DNA of 57,503 nt from Candidatus Poseidonia sp. (GTDB lineage: Archaea > Thermoplasmatota > Poseidoniia > Poseidoniales > Poseidoniaceae), in assembly GCA_030741355.1 (NCBI GenBank), contig JASLVM010000007.1, positions 1 to 57,503 on the forward strand. The letters are read 5' to 3'. Under the pieces are notes generated by a model. It searched no databases, was not told the origin of the DNA, and saw only the letters and a list, made by a program, of their open reading frames with translations. Of the stretch, positions 46,501 to 51,517 are shown one piece after another. Each line of letters opens with the position of its first letter. Position 1 is the stretch's first letter. A program made the translations under genes and the position numbers.

Positions 46501-47782
46501 AACAAGAGCCGGAACCCATCGAGTAGGAATAGCGGGGTGCTAGACCACAGCTTTCGAGAACCTTCACTTGGAAGGTGCGGGTGGAACCGTAGGCGTAGTT
46601 CATGTATTTCTTCCACTCGATCTTGTCGACCGTAGCACCGCTTGGGAGGGAGCTGGAAGAGGTGAACGTGTACTTGTGCCATGGGATGTAGTAGTACGAA
46701 CCATAGTAGCGGTAGTGGCGTCGGTAGGTGTTTGTGTAGCAGTTAGCGTAGTAGATGTAACAGTAGCCACCGCTGGAGGAGTTCACACGGATTGACGGGT
46801 CAATCACGATTGGGTAAACGCGGTCCTCGTCAAGAAGCCAGTCGGACTCAACCACGGTGATGAGGAGAATCTCTGGGCCGTGGACTTGAACGAAGAACGT
46901 TCCCATGTAAGGCTCGTCGGCGCCGGCTTCCATGATAACAGGAGCAGGGATTTCGACAAGCAATTCACCGGTTTCGATGTCGCGGATTTGAAGGTCTTCT
47001 TGCGTCTTGAAGAGGTCTTCACCGAGCATCGTTTCTCCGGAGTAGAGGGCGTAGCCAGCAGGCATTCGCAGACCTTCACTGAGTCCGAAGTATTCGGCAG
47101 GCTCTGGAAGGACAGGGACCTCACGGAGGATGAGGTTCTGCTTGACCTCAGTGCTCTCGACGGCGTAGTCGAGGTCATAGCCTTCAGCGAGCGGGTAGCG
47201 GATGACGTTGCCGCCAACTTCCACGCCGTTCGGGCTAGGAGCAGTGATGAAAGGTTCAGGAGCTGAACCTGATGCATCGAGGGTCACGAGCATGGGGTTG
47301 ATACCGGAGATCACCGGCTCAACAAACTCGTTTGCCTGGACCGAGATACCGCTTGCGACTTCAGGGGCAAAGTACGTCGTGAAGGTGTTCTCCGTGACTC
47401 CCCAGCCCTCTGGGTAGGCCTGAATGTTCAGGTCAATGTCTTCCCAAGTTCCGTCAGCCGACATGTAGTGCACAGGTTCACTGCCCACGACTTGCGTGAT
47501 GGTGCCGTCCTCATTGAGGAAGGCCTTGGTCTTGGCGTCTCGCATCCCTTGTAGTTCAAGCGATGGGTCGTATTCGTAATCTGCTTCAGCGATTTTTTCG
47601 GGGAGAGCAAAGGAATCCTCTGCTCCAGTGGTGGCTGCTTCCACAGACTCCACAGTTGCCGCTGCCTCGTCGTTGTTCACGTAGCCGCTCATTGGCATGA
47701 GCACCATCAATGCGCACAACAACAGTGCAATCCCGATACCGCCGAAGACGGTCTTTTTCTTGTTATTCTTGTTTCCCAACAT
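33968..47782 (-). CDS. Giant (4604 aa) surface protein: DNRLRE-like, Ig-like, beta-helix, DOMON-like and cadherin-like regions, ending in a membrane anchor fused to a type IV pilin module
   Basis: A signal segment (about 12-32) is followed by an N-terminal domain (about 50-330) with FLNEDGTITQVVG and a Tyr-rich DNRLRE-like domain (about 331-545). Ig-like units follow (about 545-690 and 935-1060). A parallel beta-helix-like territory covers about 1310-2190 and 2390-3430, rich in short Asn/Gly/Thr turns. It is interrupted by a Tyr/Gly/Asn/Pro-rich stretch (about 2220-2390) and a PPC-like unit (about 3120-3215). A DOMON-like domain (about 3490-3660) resembles that of the amylopullulanase, and cadherin-like units with NDAPVI follow (about 3750-4050). 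A helix (about 4380-4403) ending in ASRRADDEEE is followed at Met4417 by EDDAAVSPVIATILMVAITV, an archaeal Pilin_N segment, and a pilin-like head of about 150 residues. It is probably an adhesin or cell-surface structural protein. The frame is unbroken throughout. Confidence 0.85.
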   Translation of the reverse strand: MLGNKNNKKKTVFGGIGIALLLCALMVLMPMSGYVNNDEAAATVESVEAATTGAEDSFALPEKIAEADYEYDPSLELQGMRDAKTKAFLNEDGTITQVVGSEPVHYMSADGTWEDIDLNIQAYPEGWGVTENTFTTYFAPEVASGISVQANEFVEPVISGINPMLVTLDASGSAPEPFITAPSPNGVEVGGNVIRYPLAEGYDLDYAVESTEVKQNLILREVPVLPEPAEYFGLSEGLRMPAGYALYSGETMLGEDLFKTQEDLQIRDIETGELLVEIPAPVIMEAGADEPYMGTFFVQVHGPEILLITVVESDWLLDEDRVYPIVIDPSIRVNSSSGGYCYIYYANCYTNTYRRHYRYYGSYYYIPWHKYTFTSSSSLPSGATVDKIEWKKYMNYAYGSTRTFQVKVLESCGLAPRYSYSMGSGSCSGSSISNSYMTTNYGGTAGRSLKASIGLSPSAATVSSSGTGWKTVNLCNSATACAATSGGVSIITNAMSNNGNVGIGEYYTGGSAYFSTYGIASGSRNSHLLITYSGGTDADAPTSDFVPYTGLDSYIEGERTLFITLTDMSGIDTTTSGAPQLHYTTDGGTTWSSTTYGLGSNNQFDAGELVSIGTCSSTTTECRFKARVDALSYGDDFQYYWKYQDLNQGSNGANVGYEPALTGTQTTPTPYQVDIVDPANAPTSHKKMTVLTTDVHAGSYFNPQGFFDRQMTYYSHSDEYFFEFDTSSCGTGSSSCFYTGTSTFYGNWLARGNTAPAYGYYGMNSGSNKFNQNLWNNNGDGYLWISAKNGPSMNLIFVYDSTKNAWATVGVDTQTGIDTPLTGGNSATASVSYGYSQAYKFAIPGDITGSFGTFSFNATQTTTTANRLCVTTNGWYYFYRSISTDRCTSAYYMIYGSTSSYRWSGFALGSGYYGRQASTGDITYKVGNVAPTPDTFKPEMIHSSMQDSHAKQRTVSVTIIDGGDPASGLNVSSAAGTGPTLYHRITPDGGTAGSWTSTAMSQEAGKTRAQCALAACTWSADIEDLEVNDTVEYYFKSQDVSTVSAGINTNTSSTYSFERGDPNKVFVVEWRDMAYYTYGQLCTVQALFYDVTNEIEYKYDSNCRTTYNSWSIGYMDQTRQKGASIAHSSSTSFNTNPGHIPTTSNFRISTSSTSHAWESFDKGLVEVTNADTAMTGTSNGRPYLYYCISSYYWNTYKARCNANIDIPAGFEFDYFGTTYDGDDSNDRIQLSRQGSMYFISNGNTNVERNLWTYHQPALPYSGSSLSRPGTIAPFWTGYNQYYCYTTSSQDCSVYYRVMPYEGKGTDVTADITSDPVWDMTDSPIRINPSNDYLVVSSDLTIKPGVQIEIAAGKGISFDGACTKMTALGNATHPINITGMNGGDWTGMAFTDDCTTASGTDDRHQFSHVNFNNTDDAVFRSGSRHDGSGPSCGSATADCNTGNYTMSDVTFTNVGAVFTHGSGQGTVVTMQDFSIDGVDEACFNFPENSIATLKEGTIKNCNTDGETWGGTIVNYPGSTAGALHAENLTVENSYVNFIDVDLQHVTVSNVSVTNPSAQTGVAIDSMFGTNSNVVLNNVDVDSYANSGINAMGSIQMTDVDFGSADLWLIPGGWSQTGNGPSSSSAVFDTVTAGDITMQRMHPGTFTDITAEDVSMSGSSIVTETLSMDNWDIDAFTVSGCGWSMVIDSPSFESFKSSCSSSSAKNQISISDATIAHGASSAHVIDGRNSHITLGESTVSSTSVSSGTTELAKARSGTNVVLIDVALNGNDCSDSSGDTSNCAYDVSSSSSNPSMVYFGGLANASVYRLANQGGTQVKVYKADHTITASLLDSSMNELFEIGSHTTDANGNTSVWVVVGDSDGTTYEDHVIRAFGTAGQNETYPDDYPDATLASDWYPTNGYTWGTHLDMLLEPAPIVFNDPTLDCYKLINLPAYSNLSANYNAATSTFTFDDTSITVAADITLDTCGFELQGGSLRVLSTATSSPVITIKDTGFLTANNDGTSGSPASIRAVSSTYGLHMDIQNGGTLTLDNANMRDIAWDTTTESALYIGNGATLNMMDAATIFGSSASADEMSTVKIQGGSASIDSSSIINTGQTGTAIWIENSGATLSDIIVKNAAIGIQSYNGAPQVDGFTSTGNTVGINAYGGMSLPTIYRSTSLSGAAAGWTTYKIDLSTYLGTGNYLQVGANSVYAGGNAHPSYNYATSKYYFITDRMNIMFEDDAGNEWNITDSGQEGYYPYGSNDPAVTAGTHTYNGGTGGAPSWHCNYYGYNYGPNYASYDGYFYYFYRYWLNQAVSFPDYYESPDEFGFDWEATDNSPTGNFQSRYPYKYWGAYSPSFYFNGVYTPPEGNNGQPSTGPGQPGNVGNPPSYASGGYPNNYGICQDYAYTYYMNSGDSARMTFPVVDISAAAANGGNISKVYLWMDVLHRGADNYQDRYDFVARSGNDASDLGDYVRESGTPLFKEGTITGADTGIEIGGAFAAGHFEDIDVVGPSQAGMEVIGQASASANRLNVSDGNYGVLVSNTASGQVDLENIDLENQLVAGIYYQTDLGGDLTGTFTGSAGPAFKYASRTSATVELANMNIENNAVGIESAGSGDFILTDVVMSNTKDVVISGSSEMEFIEGSIDTNTVEVTGTGLFSRLRQVDITLQANVSGVSENVDGTTVILKDADGTVTGMADTDTNGVANDITFVTQTVDSGSCSSICTKNLNGYEAVASATIAYSWTNSGNNAADFRYVFHTMSLTDTAGNSDTVYLEDEFTARICYTSTAYIKQDRCASGLSSSGSRTFSNGLVEYGYLRSHSGNDLAGETVMMDAPFMYLSQGKHNWNGSTWISTASYDFEGNNRMYPYYQGESSLYMHDASVTAVAVSSAGVPQGFTIGYRYYSLNLDMDNTTISGVSNVIGAMGYGYYNQYELDFFKLTNNTFVHFKGYTELNNAINYNDICVIMNGGDGNFVDSNTFVDCGVGIMNERSPYYYSHSTSEIGADNVTITNNVFEDGGEIADVWFYNSNEVQGATITDNEFNPSNGHAVAIYNGKTQDVLIQDNTVVGGDDAFYLNRVADFTIDGNDIGGISDDTSTGVYVFRGSGNITNNVLTDADGGMYLDSMEAPPSPTNSLCSIGSSDYRRTTSCTWTLAAGKSAALNLGTDSWGYEISIEVTKPDGTKDTWPTYSFNSNAEYSPLRTYSDAGSYSLVVSDSWGDGGATISVVESSGGSGSYLGPDVSGNTIGLSSGRTSPNAVGITATSCDSVAIQSGTNTINLGDNAIIIEDCDFSDVGSTITGDDLSSTVGILGDDTNTVLTLNGTDISGFATGVSKENGDLFMIGGASLAGSDYAVYAEDTYVVAIDAHVDGGATGTGLHVVSSPDVWVYPMDASGLIGMYVEDTPFRWDGGVVDATTALSVVDATGSVENMTWADATTQVNAGNNAHITSIGNTLDSSKIAVATSAVIDEANLMSIESTHLGTAPSSEVALLLMSTDDERASYVSTSFQPEAMTVDGSDEDWNGGNALNPSGYAMPGVMSGDGTDDFLATYIEGDGIYFGMTNTDLSNSDVLIYLNTGSGGSDVGYNGLGGAHDLPFSANYVLWADSEGSYDLYSYGFLGWSPSSLSTANVDVDFSTSLAEFGVPWSRIGGMPDEIDIVAIVQGETTADISVVHPTQTLDSSATLQDLSKFMTVELTHGDLADGTLTSEVLVYQSYKGSTTATGQKNYDLMIKTPAACAYDWATVEDISMATNVVFDDNYVAGTGDTTNVQATIDIKRACPVIDTDGTDTADGLVDFSRDEDSGAFTFSLTNLADDVQDEESSLTWTMAEGTMVAFNNNDLLHSALNGQDVTLTPETDQFGTMVFSFEVTDSNGLSDSHNITFTVNNINDAPVICNIERSDCMPIFSEDDGNYNILPEGFGTHTKFLGDVSNATRSYIRDMANEQSPARQVYTWSASAVDTGTSDACSAFSVDILNNELAITENTNNELGGKCTVTLGLADDGAENQDAASFDVVFSVAPVNDAPVIMDWNRSTDTVMVADNGSIPALPWSISLMEDDENVANLTYDLSAIKTDIDHDLDDLTWTVESTDQCVYTNYFTTTIVGDDLVFDLIEDATTNANDWEIDYLNNNGIHQIGPSGSEYCQIRLVLRDTPTAPTTQGEYNTYVPNYDQSVMAIADYQQGVATKEIGVRVENVREQVPDYFFDDEAGFSFNGVTNVMTGTYVPVTIAVNGGGDEGPYRYDHMLAITYHTDGHDDVELTRYYAVPDYGASVKYTEDVYITKDTTHVWVEMDVVTCLANPCDMSVTAADRFQADEPGSHYAIINNVQSDDPWSKPGQYGKNATKTSERRPLLEDSNWCNNIMTSLATADVCNHANQPASNFLATDQFLPDVVETIGASAVPSFAPSIVAVALTGLFVSALSFASRRADDEEEVESMAEDDAAVSPVIATILMVAITVVLSGVIYVWASSLAETDVKGVPRVTFDIEDINGFDADEGHWRITVEQSQTPLATQAVEVKVFYTNATGALNTYSVNLADSAGVYGFNPANSDAFVTFVDSVTKEQISESETRSVSTFNSGDTIFVRTHAPDGTPLEDATITLSYAPINGDGALLRTWDDLSYDQKA

Positions 47783-47833
47783 ATGTCATTCACCCTATAC
47801 GGACTGTATGCACTGCATCCCACGCCTTACACC

Positions 47834-47843
47834 ATTTATATGG
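47834..47843 (-). promoter_or_regulatory. TATA box of the giant surface-protein gene
   Basis: Reads CCATATAAAT on the minus strand, with its core 52 bases before the ATG at 47782. A start of transcription about 25 bases downstream gives a leader of about 25-30 bases, which contains GGGTGA 7 bases before the ATG, a plausible ribosome-binding site. Confidence 0.7.
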
Positions 47844-48096
47844 ATTGGGGTGCAAAATCTTTGATTAATTGGCCAAAATCTCGCCAATCGTACATCGTTT
47901 AGAATCGAAAACTGACGCCGAACGATTCAAAGATTTCAAGAAATTTTGAAAAAAATATCAAAGCTTGGTTTGTGGTCGATGATGAAGTCGTTCTTCCTTG
48001 CTTGCAGGGTGGTCAAAGACCTCGAGGAAGGGGATCAAAACCCAGCATTGACTTGTCCAACGTCTCTGGGTTGGAGGAAGAGAAAAGAAAAGGCCA

Positions 48097-48145
48097 GAGG
48101 GGCCGCCTTGGCGACCCCTCCAGCGTTGTACACCTCGGAGAGGTG
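48097..48145 (-). terminator. Hairpins and U-rich tract after the 1050-aa surface-protein gene
   Basis: Reading in the transcript direction, CACCTC-TCC-GAGGTG (48131-48145) comes first. A strong hairpin follows, GAGGGG-T-CGCC-AA-GGCG-G-CCCCTC (48097-48120), and then a pyrimidine tract TTTTCTTTTCTCTTCC (about 48076-48091). Stem plus U-rich tract is a good terminator candidate. Confidence 0.65.
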
Positions 48146-48170
48146 GATGTGCTTTAGCACGGTTCAGGGA

Positions 48171-51100
48171 TCAGTAATCCCAGTCCTTGCCTTCGCCGTC
48201 TTCACCGTCTCCACGGGAGAGGATGAAAGCACCTGCGATGAACGCCACGATGACGACGCCACCGATGAGGCCCCAGGTCCAGGTTGGAACGCTGGAAGAG
48301 GTATCATCGCCGGTATCGCCGATGGTTCCGTTGCCATCATTGGTGTTGCTGCTGTCAGAGACACGGGTGTCAATGATGCTGTTCATCGAGGCAGCGGCGT
48401 CCATGTTGCCCAAAGCGTCCATTGGCACAGCGGTGAAGAAGTACTCTTGACCGGTGCGGATGCTGGGCATGTCGATGCTGACCGTGGTTGCCGAAGCACC
48501 CATGGCTGCGTCTGGACATGGCGTAGGCATTTCACCAACGGTGAAGTCCTCGGTTGACCAGCAGACATGCCACATGGCTACGTCGCTGGAGTCTCCGGTG
48601 ACTTCCCAGGTGATGACCCACTGACCGTCTTGAGCGGCCACAGCAAGGTTGCTCGCTGCGACATCGCCGTCGACTTGCTTGTCGGCCACAACGCTGGCGA
48701 TTCCTGGTGTGGAACAGCCTTGCTCGTTGCAAACGGCGACTTCGAGGTGGTAGGTCTCACCGTGGGTGGTCTGAGAACCACTGTAGGTGTAGGTGCGGTC
48801 TTCGTCAGCGACGGTGGCTTCGAATGCATTGGCACAGTCGGCCTCTGCAACACAAATGCTCACGACAATGCTGTCGGAATTCAGCAGGGTACCGGTGATG
48901 TCCCAGGTCATGGCGATAGCGCCGCCACGGGTGGCCTCAGCACTGAATCCACTGACGGAGGCGTCGGGGATGGAAGCTTGGGCGAGTTCGCCGCCCATGA
49001 GCACCATCTTGCCGGCGGGGACAACTGGGCTGTTGGAAGGCACGTCGTAGGTGAACATCTCGGTGCTGGCGTCAACATCGGTCGAAGCATCGGAGAGGAG
49101 AATCCACTTGCCGGAGCCGTCGATGTACCAAAGCGAGGTGGCTTCAACGTCCTTGGCCACGATGACCGAGATGGACTGTTCGAGCACGTCGCTGGCCGTG
49201 TAGGTGCTGCTTGGAACGTAATCCAACGCAGCCACAGCACCGTAGGTGCCCGTGAAGCCCTCAAGTTGCACGGCGTCGTAGGAGGTTGCATCAGCGTCCG
49301 AGAAGGACGTGATGGTGAACTCCGACTGACCGTTGTAGTCAAGGCTGTATTGAAGCTCTACACCAGCATCGCTGGTGGCGGTGGCCACGGCGCTGTTCCA
49401 AACGAACATGTCAATCTCCTGAGAGACCTCGCCGTTGTGAGCGTCGGTGACGACCACGGTGACCGGAGAGTTTCCGATGAAGTCAGGGAAGACCGGCGTG
49501 GTACACACGGTGGCGCCCTCGGCCTGCGTACCGGTACAGCCGCCAATTTCGCCACCGGGGTAAGAGTAGGCGAAGTTGAGGCCGTCACCGGATGGGTCGT
49601 CCACGTCAAAGGCCGAAACGGCAAAGACGAGTGGGGCTTCTTGTCCAACGACGATGTCGCCTTCGGTGTTCAACTCAAAGGAGGTGATCACGGGAAGGTT
49701 GTTGACAACATCAACGACCATGGTCATGTCGTTGTTGCTGGGTCGTAGGTCCGTACCGCCGTCCCATGGAACTGGGTCGGTGTCCGTGCTGGACTTGTTG
49801 TTCATGTGGAGACTGAAGTCGATGGTGTACTCGCCTGGTTCCATGGTCACAAAGGTACAAACCGAACCGCCCATGATGCCAAGTGGAGACCAAGCATAGG
49901 GCATGTCAGTACCTTGGAGACATTCCGTGAGGACGCCGCTGGCGGTTTCAACGCCGTCGAGCGAAATCGTGTAGGTCATGTTCCAGCCGTATTCCTTGGT
50001 CATCTTGCTACCGCGGTGTTCAACGTCAGCGTAAACGAGGGAACAACCCACGTTGAGGTCACCGTCTTCACCTTGTTGTGTGAAGGTGGAGGCGACGCCG
50101 CTGCAGTCGGAATTGTATCCTTGGTAGACGCCCATGCGAGAGATGCGGATGTCATCGTAAACATCGGTGCTTCCAGAAATCATGTCCGAATCGGTCTTTG
50201 GTCGGTCATCGCCGGATTGAGCGACTTCACAGAGGTTGTTCCACGTGGTCACGTTCTCGTTGCCTTCGGTCGCTTCTGATGATTCAACACACTCTTCGTA
50301 CTGGCCGTACATCGTGTATTCCACCAACTCAGCCTCAAGTTGCCAAGCGGCGTTCGACTGGGTACCGGGCGTGATGGCTCCGGAAATTTCCCATGTGGTT
50401 TGGTAGGAGAGGACCGCACGGCTACCGGTCTGGGTAGCGTTTGGGTCGGATTCGTTGGCGTAGATGTCAACGGTGGTCGTGGTTCCTGCCACCAAGGTGT
50501 TGATGGTCAAAGCATTTCCACCAACCTGGCCGGAGGCTTGTCCACTCAGGGTGAGGAGGACCTCAACGTCTCGTGGGTCAAAGGTGTCAGAACCGTCCGC
50601 AGTGACCTTCAACTTGAAGTCAATGTCGCCTTCAGTGGCGCTGGCGTCGAACGAGGAAGCTTCCAGTTCTTCAGCCATGCCATCGCCGTCGGTGTCAGCG
50701 ACCCACAAGAGGTCAACCTCGACATCGTACCAGTCCTCAACGAGAACGTAAACGAGTTCGGCGTTGTTGGCCGTATCGATATCGGTTGGGGACTCAACGG
50801 AGATTTCAACCATGTATTCGCCACGGGTTGGAGTCCAGGTGATGTCGCCACCGCCGCCATCGAGTTGGAGAGTGGATTTACCGCCTCCAAGGAAGGCGCC
50901 TGCAGTCAACGGGTCAACGCTACCGTCGTAAAGACAAACGGTGATGTCGTCACACATGACGTTGGCGTTTTCCCAGATCAAATCATTGCCGGTTGCATCC
51001 TTAGCAACCCCGCCCACAGCACCGCTCGAGTCGGTGAGGTAAACGGTGACCGAGTACGACAACTCGTCGATGTCCGCATCACCGTCGTTTTGGATGAACG

Positions 51101-51323
51101 CCGAGAACGTGGTCTCTTCGCCCACCTGCAAGGTGTTGCGGCAACCCTGGTCGTTGCACGTGGTTTCTTTCGGTGTTGTGATGGCAACCACCGTTGCGTC
51201 CGCTCCAGAGCGTGCGCCGGTTTCTTCGATTACCACTTGTTCTTCAAGCTCGTGAAAGTCAATGCCAGCGAACAAACTCGTCAACATCAACATCCCGAGG
51301 ATTACAGGTGTCATATTCTTCAT
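48171..51323 (-). CDS. Secreted, membrane-anchored protein with CARDB-like and FN3-like domains
   Basis: 1050 residues. A signal peptide (about 1-20) is followed by a CARDB-like domain (about 40-175) with ETTFSAFIQNDGDADIDEL and the usual late motif DTANNAELVYV. A second domain of similar type (about 180-310), a Cys-containing beta-rich middle part, and a third CARDB-like unit (about 430-560) with LRPSNNDMTMVVDVVN come next. A cadherin/Ig-like unit (about 565-660) and two FN3-like units (about 815-1000) lead to a C-terminal helix (about 1018-1037) with an acidic tail GDGEDGEGKDWDY. No catalytic motif is seen. It is probably a structural or ligand-binding component of the cell surface. It has its own TATA box and terminator, shares strand and promoter style with the giant gene downstream, and is probably highly expressed. 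Confidence 0.75.
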   Translation of the reverse strand: MKNMTPVILGMLMLTSLFAGIDFHELEEQVVIEETGARSGADATVVAITTPKETTCNDQGCRNTLQVGEETTFSAFIQNDGDADIDELSYSVTVYLTDSSGAVGGVAKDATGNDLIWENANVMCDDITVCLYDGSVDPLTAGAFLGGGKSTLQLDGGGGDITWTPTRGEYMVEISVESPTDIDTANNAELVYVLVEDWYDVEVDLLWVADTDGDGMAEELEASSFDASATEGDIDFKLKVTADGSDTFDPRDVEVLLTLSGQASGQVGGNALTINTLVAGTTTTVDIYANESDPNATQTGSRAVLSYQTTWEISGAITPGTQSNAAWQLEAELVEYTMYGQYEECVESSEATEGNENVTTWNNLCEVAQSGDDRPKTDSDMISGSTDVYDDIRISRMGVYQGYNSDCSGVASTFTQQGEDGDLNVGCSLVYADVEHRGSKMTKEYGWNMTYTISLDGVETASGVLTECLQGTDMPYAWSPLGIMGGSVCTFVTMEPGEYTIDFSLHMNNKSSTDTDPVPWDGGTDLRPSNNDMTMVVDVVNNLPVITSFELNTEGDIVVGQEAPLVFAVSAFDVDDPSGDGLNFAYSYPGGEIGGCTGTQAEGATVCTTPVFPDFIGNSPVTVVVTDAHNGEVSQEIDMFVWNSAVATATSDAGVELQYSLDYNGQSEFTITSFSDADATSYDAVQLEGFTGTYGAVAALDYVPSSTYTASDVLEQSISVIVAKDVEATSLWYIDGSGKWILLSDASTDVDASTEMFTYDVPSNSPVVPAGKMVLMGGELAQASIPDASVSGFSAEATRGGAIAMTWDITGTLLNSDSIVVSICVAEADCANAFEATVADEDRTYTYSGSQTTHGETYHLEVAVCNEQGCSTPGIASVVADKQVDGDVAASNLAVAAQDGQWVITWEVTGDSSDVAMWHVCWSTEDFTVGEMPTPCPDAAMGASATTVSIDMPSIRTGQEYFFTAVPMDALGNMDAAASMNSIIDTRVSDSSNTNDGNGTIGDTGDDTSSSVPTWTWGLIGGVVIVAFIAGAFILSRGDGEDGEGKDWDY

Positions 51324-51517
51324 GTCTATACCCCCGAAGGTTCGGTATGCCTCACCACGCCATGCGTCGTATTTATACTATGGGCAGGGTGAGTCATGGG
51401 CAAAAATGCCCTTTTTCGCCCATTTTAGCCGCTTTTTGGCGTTTTAGGCACCGATTAACTCGCCGAATGGTGCAATATTTTTGTGAAGGATTTGAACATC
51501 CATGCCACAGATATTTT
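51324..51517. other. 194-base intergenic region with promoter and palindromes
   Basis: It lies between the stop of the large FtsX-type permease gene and the start of the CARDB/FN3 protein gene, both on the minus strand. It holds the TATA box at 51371-51380, a palindrome GGGCA-AAAA-TGCCC (51398-51411), two further GGC/GCC-flanked T-runs (about 51411-51446), and GATTAACTCGCCGAAT (51453-51468). No ORF is convincing. Confidence 0.55.
51371..51380 (-). promoter_or_regulatory. TATA box of the 1050-aa surface-protein gene
   Basis: Reads TAGTATAAAT on the minus strand, with its near edge 48 bases before the ATG at 51323. Placement and sequence closely match the TATA box of the giant gene (52 bases before its ATG), suggesting similar strong promoters and short leaders. 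Confidence 0.7.

Larger units (their letters stand above)
47783..48170. other. 388-base intergenic region: 3' hairpins of the 1050-aa protein gene and promoter of the giant gene
   Basis: Both neighbours are on the minus strand. The right part (48097-48160) holds hairpins after the upstream gene. The left part (47783-47843) holds the 5' leader and TATA box of the giant gene. Between them (about 47850-47970) the DNA is AT-rich, with GATTAATTGGCCAAAATC, TCGCCAAT and runs of A (gaaaaaaatatc). No ORF or RNA gene is convincing here. Confidence 0.6.

Noticed and set aside
47946-48557. 203-codon open frame spanning the intergenic region and the end of the 1050-aa protein gene
   Set aside because: Its second half is antisense to the membrane anchor and FN3 region of a well-supported gene, and its first half crosses the terminator hairpins. 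No family features.
51398-51420. GGGCAAAAATGCCC followed by TTTTT as a plus-strand terminator
   Set aside because: No plus-strand gene ends nearby, and on the minus strand no U-run follows the stem. It is noted only as a palindrome in the upstream region of the surface-protein gene.
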